64,000 nucleotides of DNA, taken from NCBI GenBank assembly GCA_018340805.1, contig JACMZG010001863.1, positions 28,291,717-28,355,716 of the forward strand, written 5' to 3'. Below are positions 31,785 through 42,964 of the stretch, piece by piece. Origin of the DNA: Microvelia longipes. Its lineage: Eukaryota; Arthropoda; Insecta; Hemiptera; Veliidae. Position 1 is the first letter of the stretch. Each line of letters opens with the position of its first letter. Under the pieces are notes generated by a model. That model had not been told where the DNA came from and ran no database searches. It was given only the letters and a program-made list of their open reading frames with translations. A program made the translations under genes and the position numbers.

Positions 31785-31950
31785 CTCAAGCCCGCAGCCA
31801 AACTAAACTTGTGGGAGGGGGGCAAAACCAATTCCAAAGGGGTGATATTTCCCACACTTTTTAGAGACCCCTTCGTCATAGGGCGCAACATTTTTCCCAT
31901 GGGGGGAAGGCCCCCTCTGGCTCCGCCCCGCCCTAGGTACGGGTACGGGA
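31785..31950. mobile_element. hAT-type end fragment
   Basis: G- and C-runs with GGAAGGCCCCCTCTGGCTCC, GCCCCGCCCTAG are typical of hAT right ends. The segment shares AAACTARWCTTGTGGG-like and ATATTYMCACA blocks with 41575-41720. Confidence 0.4.
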
Positions 31951-33435
31951 CAGTACCAGCTATAAAGTCGTAATTAAATTAAACCCTACCAATAATACCA
32001 ATACTTGTTACTCAATTTCTTTGTCTGTTAAAGGTAACACTAATGATAACATTCATACAACTTTGTCTCTTAAAATAACTTAATTCCATTTTATGAATCA
32101 TATCATTGTTTTATTTTGAATATATTTAGTTATTGTAATATGCAGACTGTTTTTGACTCCATAATTCTTTAGCGTAATGTTGTAATACTACGTTTTTGGA
32201 AATAATACATTAAAGTATACTTATTCTTACTATATTTACCGCAAGACCTTGTAGTTTGTAATATATGATATTACTTTCTGACTAAAATATAAAAACATTG
32301 TATGAATAACAATGTTCATTTTTTTTAAATATATTTTTAATAAGTGTGCTGAAAAAGAATGGTATGCAAAAAAATAACAACAAAATGTTATTACTTGTCA
32401 TTTTTTATTGTATTATGCTAAGGAAAAATTGTCGAAAACTTCTAATGTTTAGAGATGTTTTAGACAAGCCAGTTCTTCTTTATAAAAAATCAAGATATTC
32501 TTTGAGGAAAAAATAGAGGAAATAACTGATGTTTGAACTTAAAAGTTATGATTTGTTTAAGTTTTTGTCATGATGGTTTTGTCAATTTTACCTTCGTTGA
32601 GTGTCTAAAACTTATAAAATTTATTCTAAGAAGTGTATTTTTATGACATTTTTTTATTATTCCTTAAAAGCAAAGGAAATAAGAAAATCTTTCCTTTTTA
32701 GGAAAATATTTTCTCTAATTTGTCTAAACCAACTTTGAAAAAGCAATTTATGAAGAAAATCTAATAAGAACGTCGAATTTATGTTGGATGATGTTGGATA
32801 TTTTTATGCCGGATGATCGATATTTAACATTGTTTCGAATCAATTTGGGATATTTAGTACATTAATTGTGTGTAATAAATATATTATACTTTTGCCAATA
32901 AAGATCTTGTTTAAAATATTAAGTAAGTTTTAAAGATTAAAGTTGTTTTTTAATTAAAATTTGTGAACACCACTATTTCACCATTTTAGTCAAGGATGAT
33001 CATACTTTATTTAAAAAGTGTTTAAATGGTTATTATGAGGTACTTAAAAAAAACAATTGCTTTTTTTCAAAAAATAGTTTAAATACAGACTCTTATTTCG
33101 TTTTATGCAGGAAAAATAGTTGAATAATATGAAAGACTAAGTTTGTTAGTGCGTGTCCGTTGATATGAGCCCCTCTGAAAACATGATATTGTTACGCCGA
33201 CATGAGTATGAACTGTATGACAATACCTACTTATTTGTACCAAACTTGTCACATCAATTTACTTCCGTAAGGTTAAAACAATTTACAATTGTTTTATTCT
33301 ATGAAACAATTGCTGATTTAGGCATTGTTTTTGGTGTGAAATTTTCAAAAAATCACTAAAACTAAGACAATTTCGGTTAAGCCAAAACTCGGTACACACA
33401 TAATAATATAAGAGGCTATCGAAATGATTAATGAA
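31951..33435. other. AT-rich DNA, no gene recognised
   Basis: The frame at 33153-33359 has a mildly protein-like start (MSPSENMILLRRHEYEL) but no known motif and no splice context. I do not call it. Confidence 0.4.
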
Positions 33436-33439
33436 ATAA

Positions 33440-33530
33440 AACAGAGTCTCTCCACTAATGATATATATTTGACAGAGCCAGCTTTCAATCTTAATAGATC
33501 ATCATCAGTGCCTAACCAACAAAGTAAAAA
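33440..33530 (-). ncRNA. Hammerhead-like motif in a Penelope-derived terminus
   Basis: On the minus strand the order is: CTGATGA (33508-33502), one U, stem GATCT / AGATT with loop ATTA (33500-33487), GAAA (33486-33483), then GCTGGCTCTGTC. This matches the three conserved parts of a hammerhead core (CUGAUGA, stem II, GAAA), with one extra U before stem II. TCTCTCCAC lies beyond at 33448-33456. Hammerhead ribozymes are known from Penelope-like elements. Cleavage activity is not shown here. Confidence 0.5.
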
Positions 33531-34495
33531 TATATCACATAAAATACCCTACATAAAAAAGTAGTATTAAATTAATATTATCTACTTAAGTTAATATTAT
33601 CAGAATTAATTTTGATTTATCATTACATTAACAATTCAAAGTGTTCTCGACTAAATCGTTTGAACATTTGCTTATATTGCGGCAATACTAATATGCCACC
33701 TACAAAAATTCTATAAAAGGGGCTTTTGGAATAACTATAATTTTGATTTTTCTTTTGTTCAACACATTGAAATCTTTATCAACAGCCTTCTAAGACATTC
33801 ATCTTACATCAGCATAACGTTTCGACACGTTATAAATCGTAGGTGTTTTGTCAAGGCAAACTTAGTCTCCATAGAACAGAAGTTCCTTTATTATCTTGTA
33901 AAATTTTATTTTAGAATCTTAGATTCGGTGCATTAATTTTATTTATCAAATTATATTAAATCATTACCATTAAAGATAATTTAATAAATAACATTTTTTT
34001 ATCTATTGAAATTATCTACTAAAAACTATAGGCGTGTATTATTTTAAAAATAACTTATATTAAGTATCTTCAGCGTTGAAAGTTAAAATTCTAAAAATAT
34101 CCCTCATAACTTGTAAGTTATAACAACAAACTAGTTTACATCGATTTACATAGATATTGGTAACTATGTAAATTTTCAGTTTAATAAAAAAACAGGTTTA
34201 AGTATTTTATTAGCTACTTTTAAACACTTGTGGCTACTAGGCCAAATTAATATTTTTTTTAAGTTTTGCTCTAAAAAATAAAAATTACCCAAGCTTAACA
34301 GCTTCATTACTTAAATGGTTCAACCAGAACTTTCCTTTGTACATTTTTCTTTTTAGTTGGTTCTTGTCTTTTGTTCATTCGTTCTTCCTCTTTTATTTTA
34401 TTTAATTTAAGTGAATCGGTGCAGTAACGGGATATAGGAGTAACAATAGTCAGTGATAAATAATTTATAATGTAATAAAAGTATTAAGCTTTTGC
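33531..34495. other. AT-rich DNA, no gene recognised
   Basis: The first 90 bp probably still belong to the Penelope-derived element (A-rich, similar in layout to 60225-60300). Nothing else is seen. Confidence 0.45.
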
Positions 34496-34499
34496 TTTT

Positions 34500-34640
34500 G
34501 TATTAAAAACTCGGGTAATTCACTTGAAACGGTAATTCAGGTGAAATATCGGTTTCAGAGTTTTTGTGCAAACGCAATACTTTTCCTATATACGTACATA
34601 CCGTACGTATATAGGAAAATTATTGTGTGTAAACAAGGAC
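34500..34640 (-). repeat. Two repeat A heads meeting in a palindrome
   Basis: TTTTCCTATATACGTAC (34581-34597) and GTACGTATATAGGAAAA (34603-34619) are perfect 17-nt arms around ATACC. Outside them, GCAATAC and TTATTGTGTGT are the two repeat-A-type flanks, and CAGGTGAAATATCGGTTTCA lies at 34539. The 102-codon minus frame over this region is not convincing. Confidence 0.6.
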
Positions 34641-36010
34641 AAGTAAAAACAAGATCACATTCTAGTTTAGAGGAATAAATAACCGTCCTAAGGACTAGAA
34701 TTGGTGTATTATGTCTTCTTTGTAGGAGATATAGACACAATATAGACACACACCCCTCCCTAGACACCGGAGGGGATCCTGTCTGGTATACATGTCTAAT
34801 TCTTATTCTAATTTCTTGTATAAATTCTAATAGTCCAAGAGCCAGGTCTGTCACAAAAGTCACAAAAATGTGACTTATTTTGTACTACTTAAATCAAATT
34901 ATTCTGAAAATATTCAATAAATTATAAAGGAAAAGCAAAGTTTGCCTATCTAGTGTGGAGCCTTTCATATGATTGCGCATGCTCAAAATTTTATAAAATC
35001 GCACTAATTCCAGTTTTCTTGTTATTACAAGAAAATTATTACAAGAGCCACTTATTAGTGGCTCTCTGTAATTCGAGTGAAAAACATAAAGAGACCATTT
35101 TTTATAGCTGATAAAATTTTTTATGAAACGAGTGTTTTTTCGTTAAAATCGGATTAATACAACTAAAGTAATTTAGTAATGCATTAGATATGTCAAGTTA
35201 AGAAATGTTGAGCCTAAGAGAGTGGAGGGTATCTGAAATCTAAGCTCTTACTAAAATATTTTTCCAAACCTATACCAATAAGGTAACTAATAGGGATGCC
35301 TTAGGTAACCTGTGAATAGGTGAGATAAACGTCCTATACAGGTCAAAGAATTTTTTCCTACTCCACTGTTGATTTTGATTTTTTTTTTCAATAATTTAAA
35401 AGATTTTAAAATAATGATGAACGATTGCGATAATAGATAAATGAGTCGGAAATAAAGATAATAAAACAGTCTCAACTAAAAAAGCAATACCTGCTCTTTT
35501 ATAATAGTTTTTAAAAAGTAATTTAAAGTTAATAATTAACACTACCATATAAGTATTTATTTATTCAATTTTATTGCGTAGAATATTAATAGTTTTATAG
35601 CTCATTTACGGTTGTTATATTTGAACCTTTAAAATACTCTTTCGATCTCATAACAATAAGAGTAATTAAAACGTAAAGGAAATTAAATTAAAAATTATCT
35701 CTTACGTGTCCAGTAATAATTTCACTTTCTGAATTATGAACATGTATTATTTAATTTTAATGTTGTAATCTGTTTTATATTTCGATGGTAGCTTTGATTA
35801 TGGTGTTAAATTCCTCACCCGTGACATCTCGAGGAGAAAACTAACAGTTAACTATTTTATATTTATTTATTATACATAGTGCTTCCCTCTCTGGATCTGA
35901 TAAGAAAGAAAGATGATTAAGAATTTAACTAATTTGTTTTAAGAATATATCTCCTTGTCCAGGATTGTTGAAGCGATAGTCTGCCTGGTCTACAGTGTAA
36001 GACTGTAGAT
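34641..36010. other. No gene; one strong hairpin
   Basis: TTACAAGAGCCACT / AGTGGCTCTCTGTAA around TATT (35039-35071) is a good hairpin. CACCCCTCC / GGAGGGG near 34750 is another small one. No coding region recognised. Confidence 0.45.
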
Positions 36011-36125
36011 TTGCTCCTTCAAAATAATTGCAGTGTAGTGGATCGTCCCCTAGTTCATTTCTTAGGAATATTAATAATTAATAAAGTTAACGCATCGCTC
36101 TTTGTAGTTCAAGAGCGATTACGTT

Positions 36126-36265
36126 GCAGAAACCTTACCTTGATATCTATCAAAGGTAAGGTTTCCGCAACTATTGGTTACACAATGAGCCACGCGGATG
36201 GGATCTGCATGGCTCTCAATTTTTGGCTACATAATGAGCCACGCAGATCGGATCCGTATAGCTAA
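36126..36265. repeat. Hairpin followed by a tandem duplication
   Basis: GCAGAAACCTTACCTT and AAAGGTAAGGTTTCCGC form a near-perfect hairpin (36126-36168). A unit of about 52 bp then appears twice (ACAATGAGCCACGCGGATGG and ATAATGAGCCACGCAGATCG). Confidence 0.7.
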
Positions 36266-36384
36266 TTAGCCAAAAATGTAATATGTCTACTATTGAAAAG
36301 AGTTGAAAACTGCTCGAACAGGATACTCTGAAACTCAGAATAGAAGCCGAGAATATTGCCTTGCTAAATCGAAATAATAGCTAA

Positions 36385-36800
36385 ATAGGTAGAACATATT
36401 AGGCAGAAGGAACTGCAAATGTTAAATAATGATATTTTTTAATTGATTTTTACATCAACATTTATCTAAATTTCAAGTGTCTACGTTTGCTGGAAGTGCC
36501 TTAAAATTTTGATGAATGAGCGAGTGTTAAAACTACCTAACTTTGAGCCTCAATATCTCTCCATATATATTTTTGGACTTTCTATATATCCCATTACCTT
36601 TGAATGGCAAAGAGATGAAATTCAGTAGAATTGGTCAGCTCAACAAGATCTTTTAGTTGCTATTAAAATTATATTTTTATGTACATAATAAAAAGATACG
36701 AGGGTGTGAAAATAGTTTTGAGAAGCTTCCAGTAAAGGATAGAACGACAGTGACCGCTAGACTTGGCGGGGGCAGTGCTTGCCCCAGATCACTGTAATTA
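36385..36800 (+). repeat. Repeat E copy 1
   Basis: Begins TAGGTAGAACATATTAGGCA and contains CAAGTGTCTACGTTTGCTGG, TTTTGATGAATGAGCGAGTG, GAATTGGTCAGCTCAACAAG and AGTGACCGCTAGACTTGGCG, then a GGGGGCAGTGCTTGCCCC palindrome-like end. It runs parallel to 46805-47180. Confidence 0.7.
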
Positions 36801-36984
36801 TAATTGTTTTTTTAAAAAAACGTTATTTGTCTTAAAGTCCTGTTAACAACCTCTACGATTGTGCAATTTGAAAAGGTTAATGAGAATAATCTATGTGAGC
36901 AAAGATCGCATTCAATTCATATTACTCATTTAAGCATATATTCTATTTCATATTTTTCATCTATATGATTTTTTCAAAAATAAA

Positions 36985-37150
36985 AATGTTGGTCTTCCGG
37001 TGGTGACCACGTCAATGTAGATAAAGAATCCGACTTATCGCTTCCACTGTCACAGGCATTTACTTGGGTGTATGGCATCGTGGATAAAAACACAATTCTC
37101 GACAAAAATGAACTGACACGAACCTCAGATTTTTTCAATAATATATTTAT
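36985..37150 (+). mobile_element. Family L element, truncated copy
   Basis: GGTCTTCCGGTGGTGACCAC, GTCAATGTAGATAAAG and CGCTTCCACTG match the left part of 43412-43566. The inverted right end is missing. Confidence 0.6.
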
Positions 37151-38430
37151 AATGGCATTGTGGCGAAAAAATGGTGAGATATTAGATTACGCCAAGTTTT
37201 AGGTTCATAATAATTCTCTTTTTCGTTCTATTGTCTTAATTATGATTTATGACTATTTATGACTTGGCCGTCACCCAGAGTCTTATAGAACTTGCATTTA
37301 TCTTTAACACGCTCTATTAACATTTATAATAGGCCCATTCACGAAGTGTCATCATTGAACAATTATTTCAAGAAACATTATTATTATTCTGACTTTTCTC
37401 TTTATGTCTCATAATCTTTATCGCTAGACTTAATAGAAACAAATTACTTATTAAAAAGTCATAGCCAATTGACAAACTATCAACTTTAACCCAAATCAAG
37501 GTTTAACGCCCCTATCGTAAAAAAAATAAAATCAAAAATATAATAAATAAGGTTAAATAAGTGTGAAAAATGAGGAAAATCAGTGCGAGACGTATTTCAC
37601 TATTTTTATAATATAAACAAGGAAGTAGAATAAAGAATATAAATAGAAAAGTCACATGCAACATGCAAACGTGAAGCTAAAGAAATCCTAATAAATAGAA
37701 ATAATGCTTTGAAGGATGTAAATAAAGTTTAGTATCTTATAATAAAGGCGTGGAATCGCTAAATAATGTATCAGTTCTTTAAAGAAGTCTATTATAGCAC
37801 TAAAAACCTTTCTTTGTTTTTAGTAGAGTTTCAAAGAAAAACAAGCTTATCCCGTATTATATGACTGTTAAATTTTTCTTAGGTCTTTCCAATTTATAAA
37901 TTGTTATGTGGTTTGTTCCTTTTTTTTTACTCTTTTATTGTTTTTTATACTATTAATAAAAATTGATTAATTTAATTATAAAAATACATATCTGTTACGC
38001 ATTTAATATTCTAATTAATAACAGTAATAGTAATAAGTCTAGAAATTAAATGTTAGTTTGTGAGTATTTTTTTCTTATATGCTTTGTTTTATTTATAATA
38101 TAGGCATTTATGATAGTAATGATCTAAGTTTTTCTTACTTTTAAACAATATATTTTACTGCAATTATGATTATACTCACATTTTATTACTTTTTGCATTA
38201 ATAAGCCATAATAAAAGTCAAGGTGAATAATTGAACAAATTAATTATGATTCTCCTGCAAACCTTATTATAATTTGGTACGTTTTGAATGCAGCTGTAAC
38301 ACACTTAATAACTGTTTTGCATCAATAATCTAAATTTATGTTGTGCTTTTGATGCTTTTATACTCTGTAATAACAAAATATATTTACTTTAAATTACGTG
38401 TAATTACGTATTACTAATTAGATTTTTGCA
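37151..38430. other. AT-rich DNA, nothing recognised
   Basis: No exon-like frame or repeat end seen. Confidence 0.5.
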
Positions 38431-38437
38431 TTGAAGC

Positions 38438-39278
38438 TATAGAGATGTATACTAGAGAGGGCATAGCCTATCTCAATATATTGAAAAGCCTGAAACATCT
38501 TTTTAAGGTTTTCAGGGGCTCTGTGTAACCTCATTTAAACCTCCTTTAAGAGTTAGTTAAGGTTATAATAAGTCAGTTGTTTCCGGCTTCCCACTCATTA
38601 TTTGTGTTTTGTTTCTATTTTAAACGTTCTACTATGTATGTTACAGCAATTTTGATTATTCTGATTATTTCATTGTATTTATAAGCAAAGGCAAGGATCT
38701 TGAATAAAGGGGATGAATAAAGGGGAAAGGGGACGCATTATGTAACTTTTCTGACCCCATGGAAGTTGTATGAGATAGAGAGAAATAGGAGCAAACTTAC
38801 CTTCCCCATGGTTATAATGAAAAAAGGCGCCAAACATATGTAACAAGGTTTTCAAGTTTTCTTCTCAACTTTCTTCTGAGCTTCTCGTGATCGTTAACAT
38901 TTGTGGTGCTTGTTAAGTCATTTGTGCTTATTTTAATTTTAAATTTTGGACTATAGTGAGTGTTAATTTAAGCGTGTTTTTATAACCTTCTCAAGCAATA
39001 AACAGTGATAAACCATTGAGAGGTAAGTTTGCCTGTAAAATTTAACACCTGCGCTGTTATGAGAATTGTAAGCATACGCAGTTTGTACCAAGCATGTGCA
39101 GTTGGTATTTGACGTAGGTTTTCTGTTGAATTCTCTCTGTTGTTTTGTTTTTCGATGGGGTCACTTTTTTATGGCAAATCGACTTAGTGCATCACCCCTT
39201 TTATTCAAGATCCTTGGTCGAAGGTGGTCAGGTTACTTTTTCGACGTTTAAAAATTTGACCTAGTAATATATCTCTAT
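38438..39278 (+). mobile_element. Family C hAT-like element, copy 4, carrying hAT-I
   Basis: The left half runs from TATAGAGATGTATACTAGAG, AGGGCATAGCC to ATAAGCAAAGG (38691). The right half resumes at 39217 with GTCGAAGGTGGTCAGGTTAC and ends TATCTCTATG. Flanking octamers ATTGAAGC (38430-38437) and ATTGAAAC (39279-39286) match at 7 of 8. The inner 525 bp are another hAT. Confidence 0.8.
38692..39216. mobile_element. hAT-I element, copy 2, nested in family C
   Basis: Ends CAAGGATCTTGAATAAAGGG, GATGA and TCACCCCTTTTATTCAAGAT, CCTTG. Flanks AGCAAAGG / GTCGAAGG agree at 5 of 8, consistent with an old octamer duplication. It is 525 bp against 401 bp for copy 1, with no transposase. Continuity of family C on both sides proves the insertion. 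Confidence 0.8.
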
Positions 39279-39284
39279 GATTGA

Positions 39285-39499
39285 AACTATGTTTTTTATT
39301 TATTACTTTATTTATTCTTTACTACTTTATTCTATTACTTTATTATTATTATTATTTTATTGCTTTTATTTATTATTTATTATATACTTTATTATGATTA
39401 TTATTTTATTACTTTATTATTATTTATTATTATTTATTATTTTTTATTTATATTATTATTATATTATTATTATTTTTATTTATTATTTATTATTTATTA

Positions 39500-39538
<39 letters not shown>

Positions 39539-39625
39539 GTTATTATTATTTATTCTATTACTACTTTATTCTATTACTTTATTATTATTATTATTTATTC
39601 TATTACTACTTTATTATATACTGAC
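39285..39625. repeat. (TTA)n-rich low-complexity tract
   Basis: TTATTATTATTATT with TTTATTC and ACTTTAT interruptions over about 340 bp. The overlapping Leu/Tyr/Ile frames of 115 and 90 codons are artefacts. Confidence 0.9.
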
Positions 39626-40547
39626 AAACTGAAATAAAGAACAGATATATATTTTTTGTATCTACTGAAAAGTCTTAAAACTGGCCTCTATAAGCTTTAT
39701 TTTAAAATCATGTGTCTGTCTTACAATGTAGTATAATGATCAATAATCTGACTATGAGTGTATGTTTTTTTCTTCAATGTTAACAACTCTGAGAATAGCT
39801 TGGCTAGAGAGGGTCTATGTCGTGATTTTATTAAAATACCGTTACCTAGTTAATCTTGATTAGAACCGTGCCCTTATAAGTTCCTTCATGAGTTATATTA
39901 TTATGCTATTTCTTATTTTAATTAATTTAAAAATAGTTCGAACTGATTTTACTAAGTATGTACTAATAAAAATAATTTTCATATGCATAATTTCATACAC
40001 GATCTAGTTTATGATAGTATAGTTTCATATTTTTTACATTCATATATTTTCAAGATAGTTAGATTTTTTTAAACGTCAATTAAATCAGGGTATATACATT
40101 TCTAAAGAGCATAAAGGCAAAATTTTAATTTTTTTTCAACAAATTTTAAAAATGGAATAACAGAAAAAATGAAAAAAATCCTATTACTTTTAATTGTGTT
40201 TTCGAAAAATTTTAACTATCAAAATTATTTCTTTATGTTGTATGAAGTCATGTGTTCATTTGCTCTTAATAAAAATGATAATACATTAAGAGATGTGTTA
40301 TGCATCTGACCAAAGAGTCATAAAAAGTTATGTTCTGGCGTTATTATGTAAATTATTCTGTAGAGTCAAGTTTTATTTATTCTGGCGTTGCTTTTAATAA
40401 GAATAAAACCAGTCAAATTTGTTTTTGTGCTGAACAAACATGATATAAGAATACTATAATAAGTTAAGACGAAGTACTTCAGCTATATAGTAATGATATA
40501 ACTATGTAGATTATATGGGTCATTAATTTAGATTAATATAAGTATAA
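39626..40547. other. AT-rich DNA, nothing recognised
   Basis: No feature supported. Upstream reverse-transcriptase parts of the following Penelope-like remnant were looked for and not found. Confidence 0.45.
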
Positions 40548-41010
40548 AACAGACTATTCTGCTTCGTTATTAGAAATCACGATTGCAAACTAAACAATTG
40601 TTTTCTTCACATTTGTTGGCCTCTAAAGGCGGAAACAAAAAAATCGCTAACAAATCTGAATTTTAAACTAATCTTAATAAAATCTATCATTGATTGTTTT
40701 GACGAATGTTTGGCGATTATGATAAACTTACACAAAATAACCTGCGATACCTGTGAAGCAGATTATGTCGGTCAATCGGGACGAAAAATATTAAAAAGAA
40801 TTTCCGAACAAGATCGTGCAATTCGTCACCTGACACCTACGAATCAAGTTTTTTGTTCCCATGAATTAAAAACTAACCACCAATATAACCTAGACTTAAT
40901 TGAATTACTCCACATTTCAAAATGGGATAAAACTTGATCTATTATAGAAAATCTAGAAATCTACCGATCCCTACAAATTCTTAATAGTATAATTTTATCA
41001 TAATCATGAT
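40548..41010 (+). pseudogene. Penelope-like element GIY-YIG endonuclease remnant
   Basis: The 3' end of a Penelope-like retrotransposon, whose single protein is a reverse transcriptase followed by a GIY-YIG endonuclease that nicks the target. An ATG-less frame is open for 130 codons (40548-40937). From 40722 it reads NLHKITCDTCEADYVGQSGR, the start of the GIY-YIG fold: the paired Cys insertion typical of Penelope endonucleases, YVG for YIG, and the conserved Arg. It continues QDRAIRH, FCSHELKTNHQYNLD and LIELLHISKWDKT. After a TGA at 40935 the same frame resumes IIENLEIYRSL, the family's conserved Glu-containing helix. The GIY motif is degraded and the stop is internal, so it is dead. No reverse transcriptase domain is left. 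About 140 bp further on, 41148-41170 (GGATTAGGACATTGATCAAA) may be a decayed copy of the hammerhead-like block at 33440 and 60150. Confidence 0.75.
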
Positions 41011-41569
41011 TAAATATAGACATATTATATGTATACTCAAGTATTTTTGATCTGCACGCATAATTTTGGAAATTATTATGTTTAAATAAATTTATTAGAA
41101 AATCAATTGAGTGAAATGTTTCTCTGTGAAGTGCCAGAATTAGGAGAGGATTAGGACATTGATCAAATGATATCCTACGATATTTGCATTCATTTTATAA
41201 TGTAATGATAAGTGTATTATTTTCTAATTAGCATGTAATTATTTCAAAATTAAAATACTGAAATTCTGTTGAATTGACAACATGAAAGTTTGATACTACG
41301 TTGCTGAAAAATGAAGCATCTCTCTCTTAGCGGATTTTCATCATGATAATGACGTTTTTGAGGTTGTTTGGATGATTGAAGTTAAGATAGGAGTAGAGGG
41401 GATTTATTAAGTTTGACATCCAGATAACAAAAATATATTTACGAAGATACATGGCATGTAACAACAAATAATACAAAACAACAACAATATGGCCACAACG
41501 CAGCCACAAGGAGGCTCCAGGGCCTCCTGGAAGATGCGGGAGGGCCGACACCGTGTAGCGGCTACGGAC
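41011..41569. other. Penelope 3' flank and AT-rich DNA
   Basis: Holds the possible decayed hammerhead-like block at 41148-41170. A GC-richer end at 41500-41570 leads into the next fragment. No gene. Confidence 0.4.
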
Positions 41570-41574
41570 CGAAG

Positions 41575-41720
41575 ACAGGCCCGTTAGCAGCCTAAACTAG
41601 TGGGGGGGGGGGGAGACTAATTTCAGAGGGGGCGATATTCACACATCTGTAAAGAACTTCCACTGAAAACTACTTCGTCAGAGTGACAAACATTTTAACA
41701 TGGCTACGGGCCTGGCCGAA
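41575..41720. mobile_element. hAT-type end fragment
   Basis: A G-run (GTGGGGGGGGGGGGAGAC) with AGAGGGGGCGATATTCACAC and CTACTTCGTCAGAGTGACAA parallels 31800-31900 (AAAGGGGTGATATTTCCCAC, CCTTCGTCATAGGGCGCAA). Neither end is complete. Confidence 0.4.
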
Positions 41721-42029
41721 GGCTTATTTTATTATTTTTATCATTATGGTTTTGATGTATTTTTATATATCTTTTATTTGATTTTAGCGAATTTCCTTTT
41801 TTCTATATTATTTGTTAGTTTAATACTGATGGTGATCCTAAAGTCAAAAGCCGGTTTTGATAAAGATTTTGTGGAAAGATATTGGTGTTGTTTTTTGTTT
41901 ATTTCGGGAACTCAAATGCTCTGTTTATGTTTGCTTCTCAAAGAGGAAATTTTAATAGGGGAGCTTATTATTATTACGATAATGCTCATGTGGAAAGTAA
42001 CGTGCAATGAAGAAAATAATAAAACTTAG
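41700..42029 (+). CDS. 109-codon hydrophobic ORF (probably not a gene)
   Basis: The largest frame not explained by low-complexity DNA. It has a hydrophobic stretch at residues 12-48, a polar segment with KAGFDKDFVERYW, a second helix-like stretch at 62-82 and a third at 85-98. Its ATG and first eight codons (MATGLAEG) lie inside the hAT-type fragment, and a frame of this length is expected now and then in AT-rich DNA. No family is recognised. A small membrane protein is possible but unsupported. Confidence 0.12.
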   Translation: MATGLAEGLFYYFYHYGFDVFLYIFYLILANFLFSILFVSLILMVILKSKAGFDKDFVERYWCCFLFISGTQMLCLCLLLKEEILIGELIIITIMLMWKVTCNEENNKT

Positions 42030-42620
42030 TCAGACTAATTAATTAGTTAGCAGTAAATTAGATTAATTTACTGTTATGATTCTTATCTTAAAAGAATTGT
42101 ATGGTTATCTCAAAATTACGATGTTTATGATTGATACTAACGCTATCCAGAATCCAAGGACCATATTAATAAGAAGTTTGTTAGTGAGGGTGTAACGCTT
42201 CAATGATTATTTATCCTTAATCTTAGTCTATGACTAGGTCCTTGGTCCTGACATGACATCCTATCTCTCATATTATTAATATAAAGATAATCATGTCACT
42301 GTCACAATGAAATATAATAGACTAAGGACGAGCTCAAAGTTAATAAAAATTCCATTTGGATTTTGCTGTCCCACCTATGTTATGATCATTTTTTTAAAAA
42401 AATGTTTAGTCTTCCTGTCTTTTTTAAAAACGTATTAAGTAACGTTTCCGTTTTATTATCATTCTGTCTTTCAAAGTATTGTATGACATCATATTTTTTG
42501 AACTTGAGCGTGGAACGTAATATTTTGTCCTAAAAATAGGATTGCAATATTAGCTAAACTAGTAGGAACTAATGGTAAAAAGGGTTAAACATCCATGTAA
42601 GACTATCATAGATGTATAAA
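42030..42620. other. AT-rich DNA, nothing recognised
   Basis: Inverted CTTAGTCTATGACTAGG / ATAGACTAAGGAC and a repeated TCCTTGGTCC / CCAAGGACC occur but form no clear element. Confidence 0.4.
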
Positions 42621-42621
42621 A

Positions 42622-42790
42622 TTGACACAATGAGAAACACCTAGGAATGTAACATGCAAGTTATCAGCAAACTGAGTAGGACATGACATTATAACGAGTA
42701 ATGAATAGGGTCAAATGCCATATTATGTTACATATCCTAGATTTTTACTTCTTGCATGTATACTTTTAGGTGTCACATCCTATTGTACTG
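42622..42790. mobile_element. Family F element, diverged copy
   Basis: The left end GACACAATGAGAAACACCTA, GGAATGTAACATGCAAG mirrors CTTGCATGTATACTTTTAGG, TGTCACATCC. The interior is unlike the 27737 copy. Confidence 0.6.
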
Positions 42791-42964
42791 GTCTTAATGT
42801 TTTGCAAACTAAATTATTAATATATGAATTTAACGAGTATTCCCTAAGTCAATAGTAAAGTTTTTTGTCGTGAGTTTTATTTTCTTTTATATTTAGTACT
42901 GTTTTAATATCCATATTTTCTACCTTATTTCTAAAAATCAAATGTATTTAACTAAATTTAAAAA

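Noticed and set aside
34555..34863. 102-codon minus-strand frame
   Set aside because: Half of it is the repeat A head palindrome. The N-terminal half (LALGLLEFIQEIRIRIRH) is suggestive but has no motif or splice support.
39277..39632. 115- and 90-codon Leu/Tyr/Ile frames
   Set aside because: Low-complexity (TTA)n translated in two frames. The length reflects lack of stop codons in that repeat, not coding.
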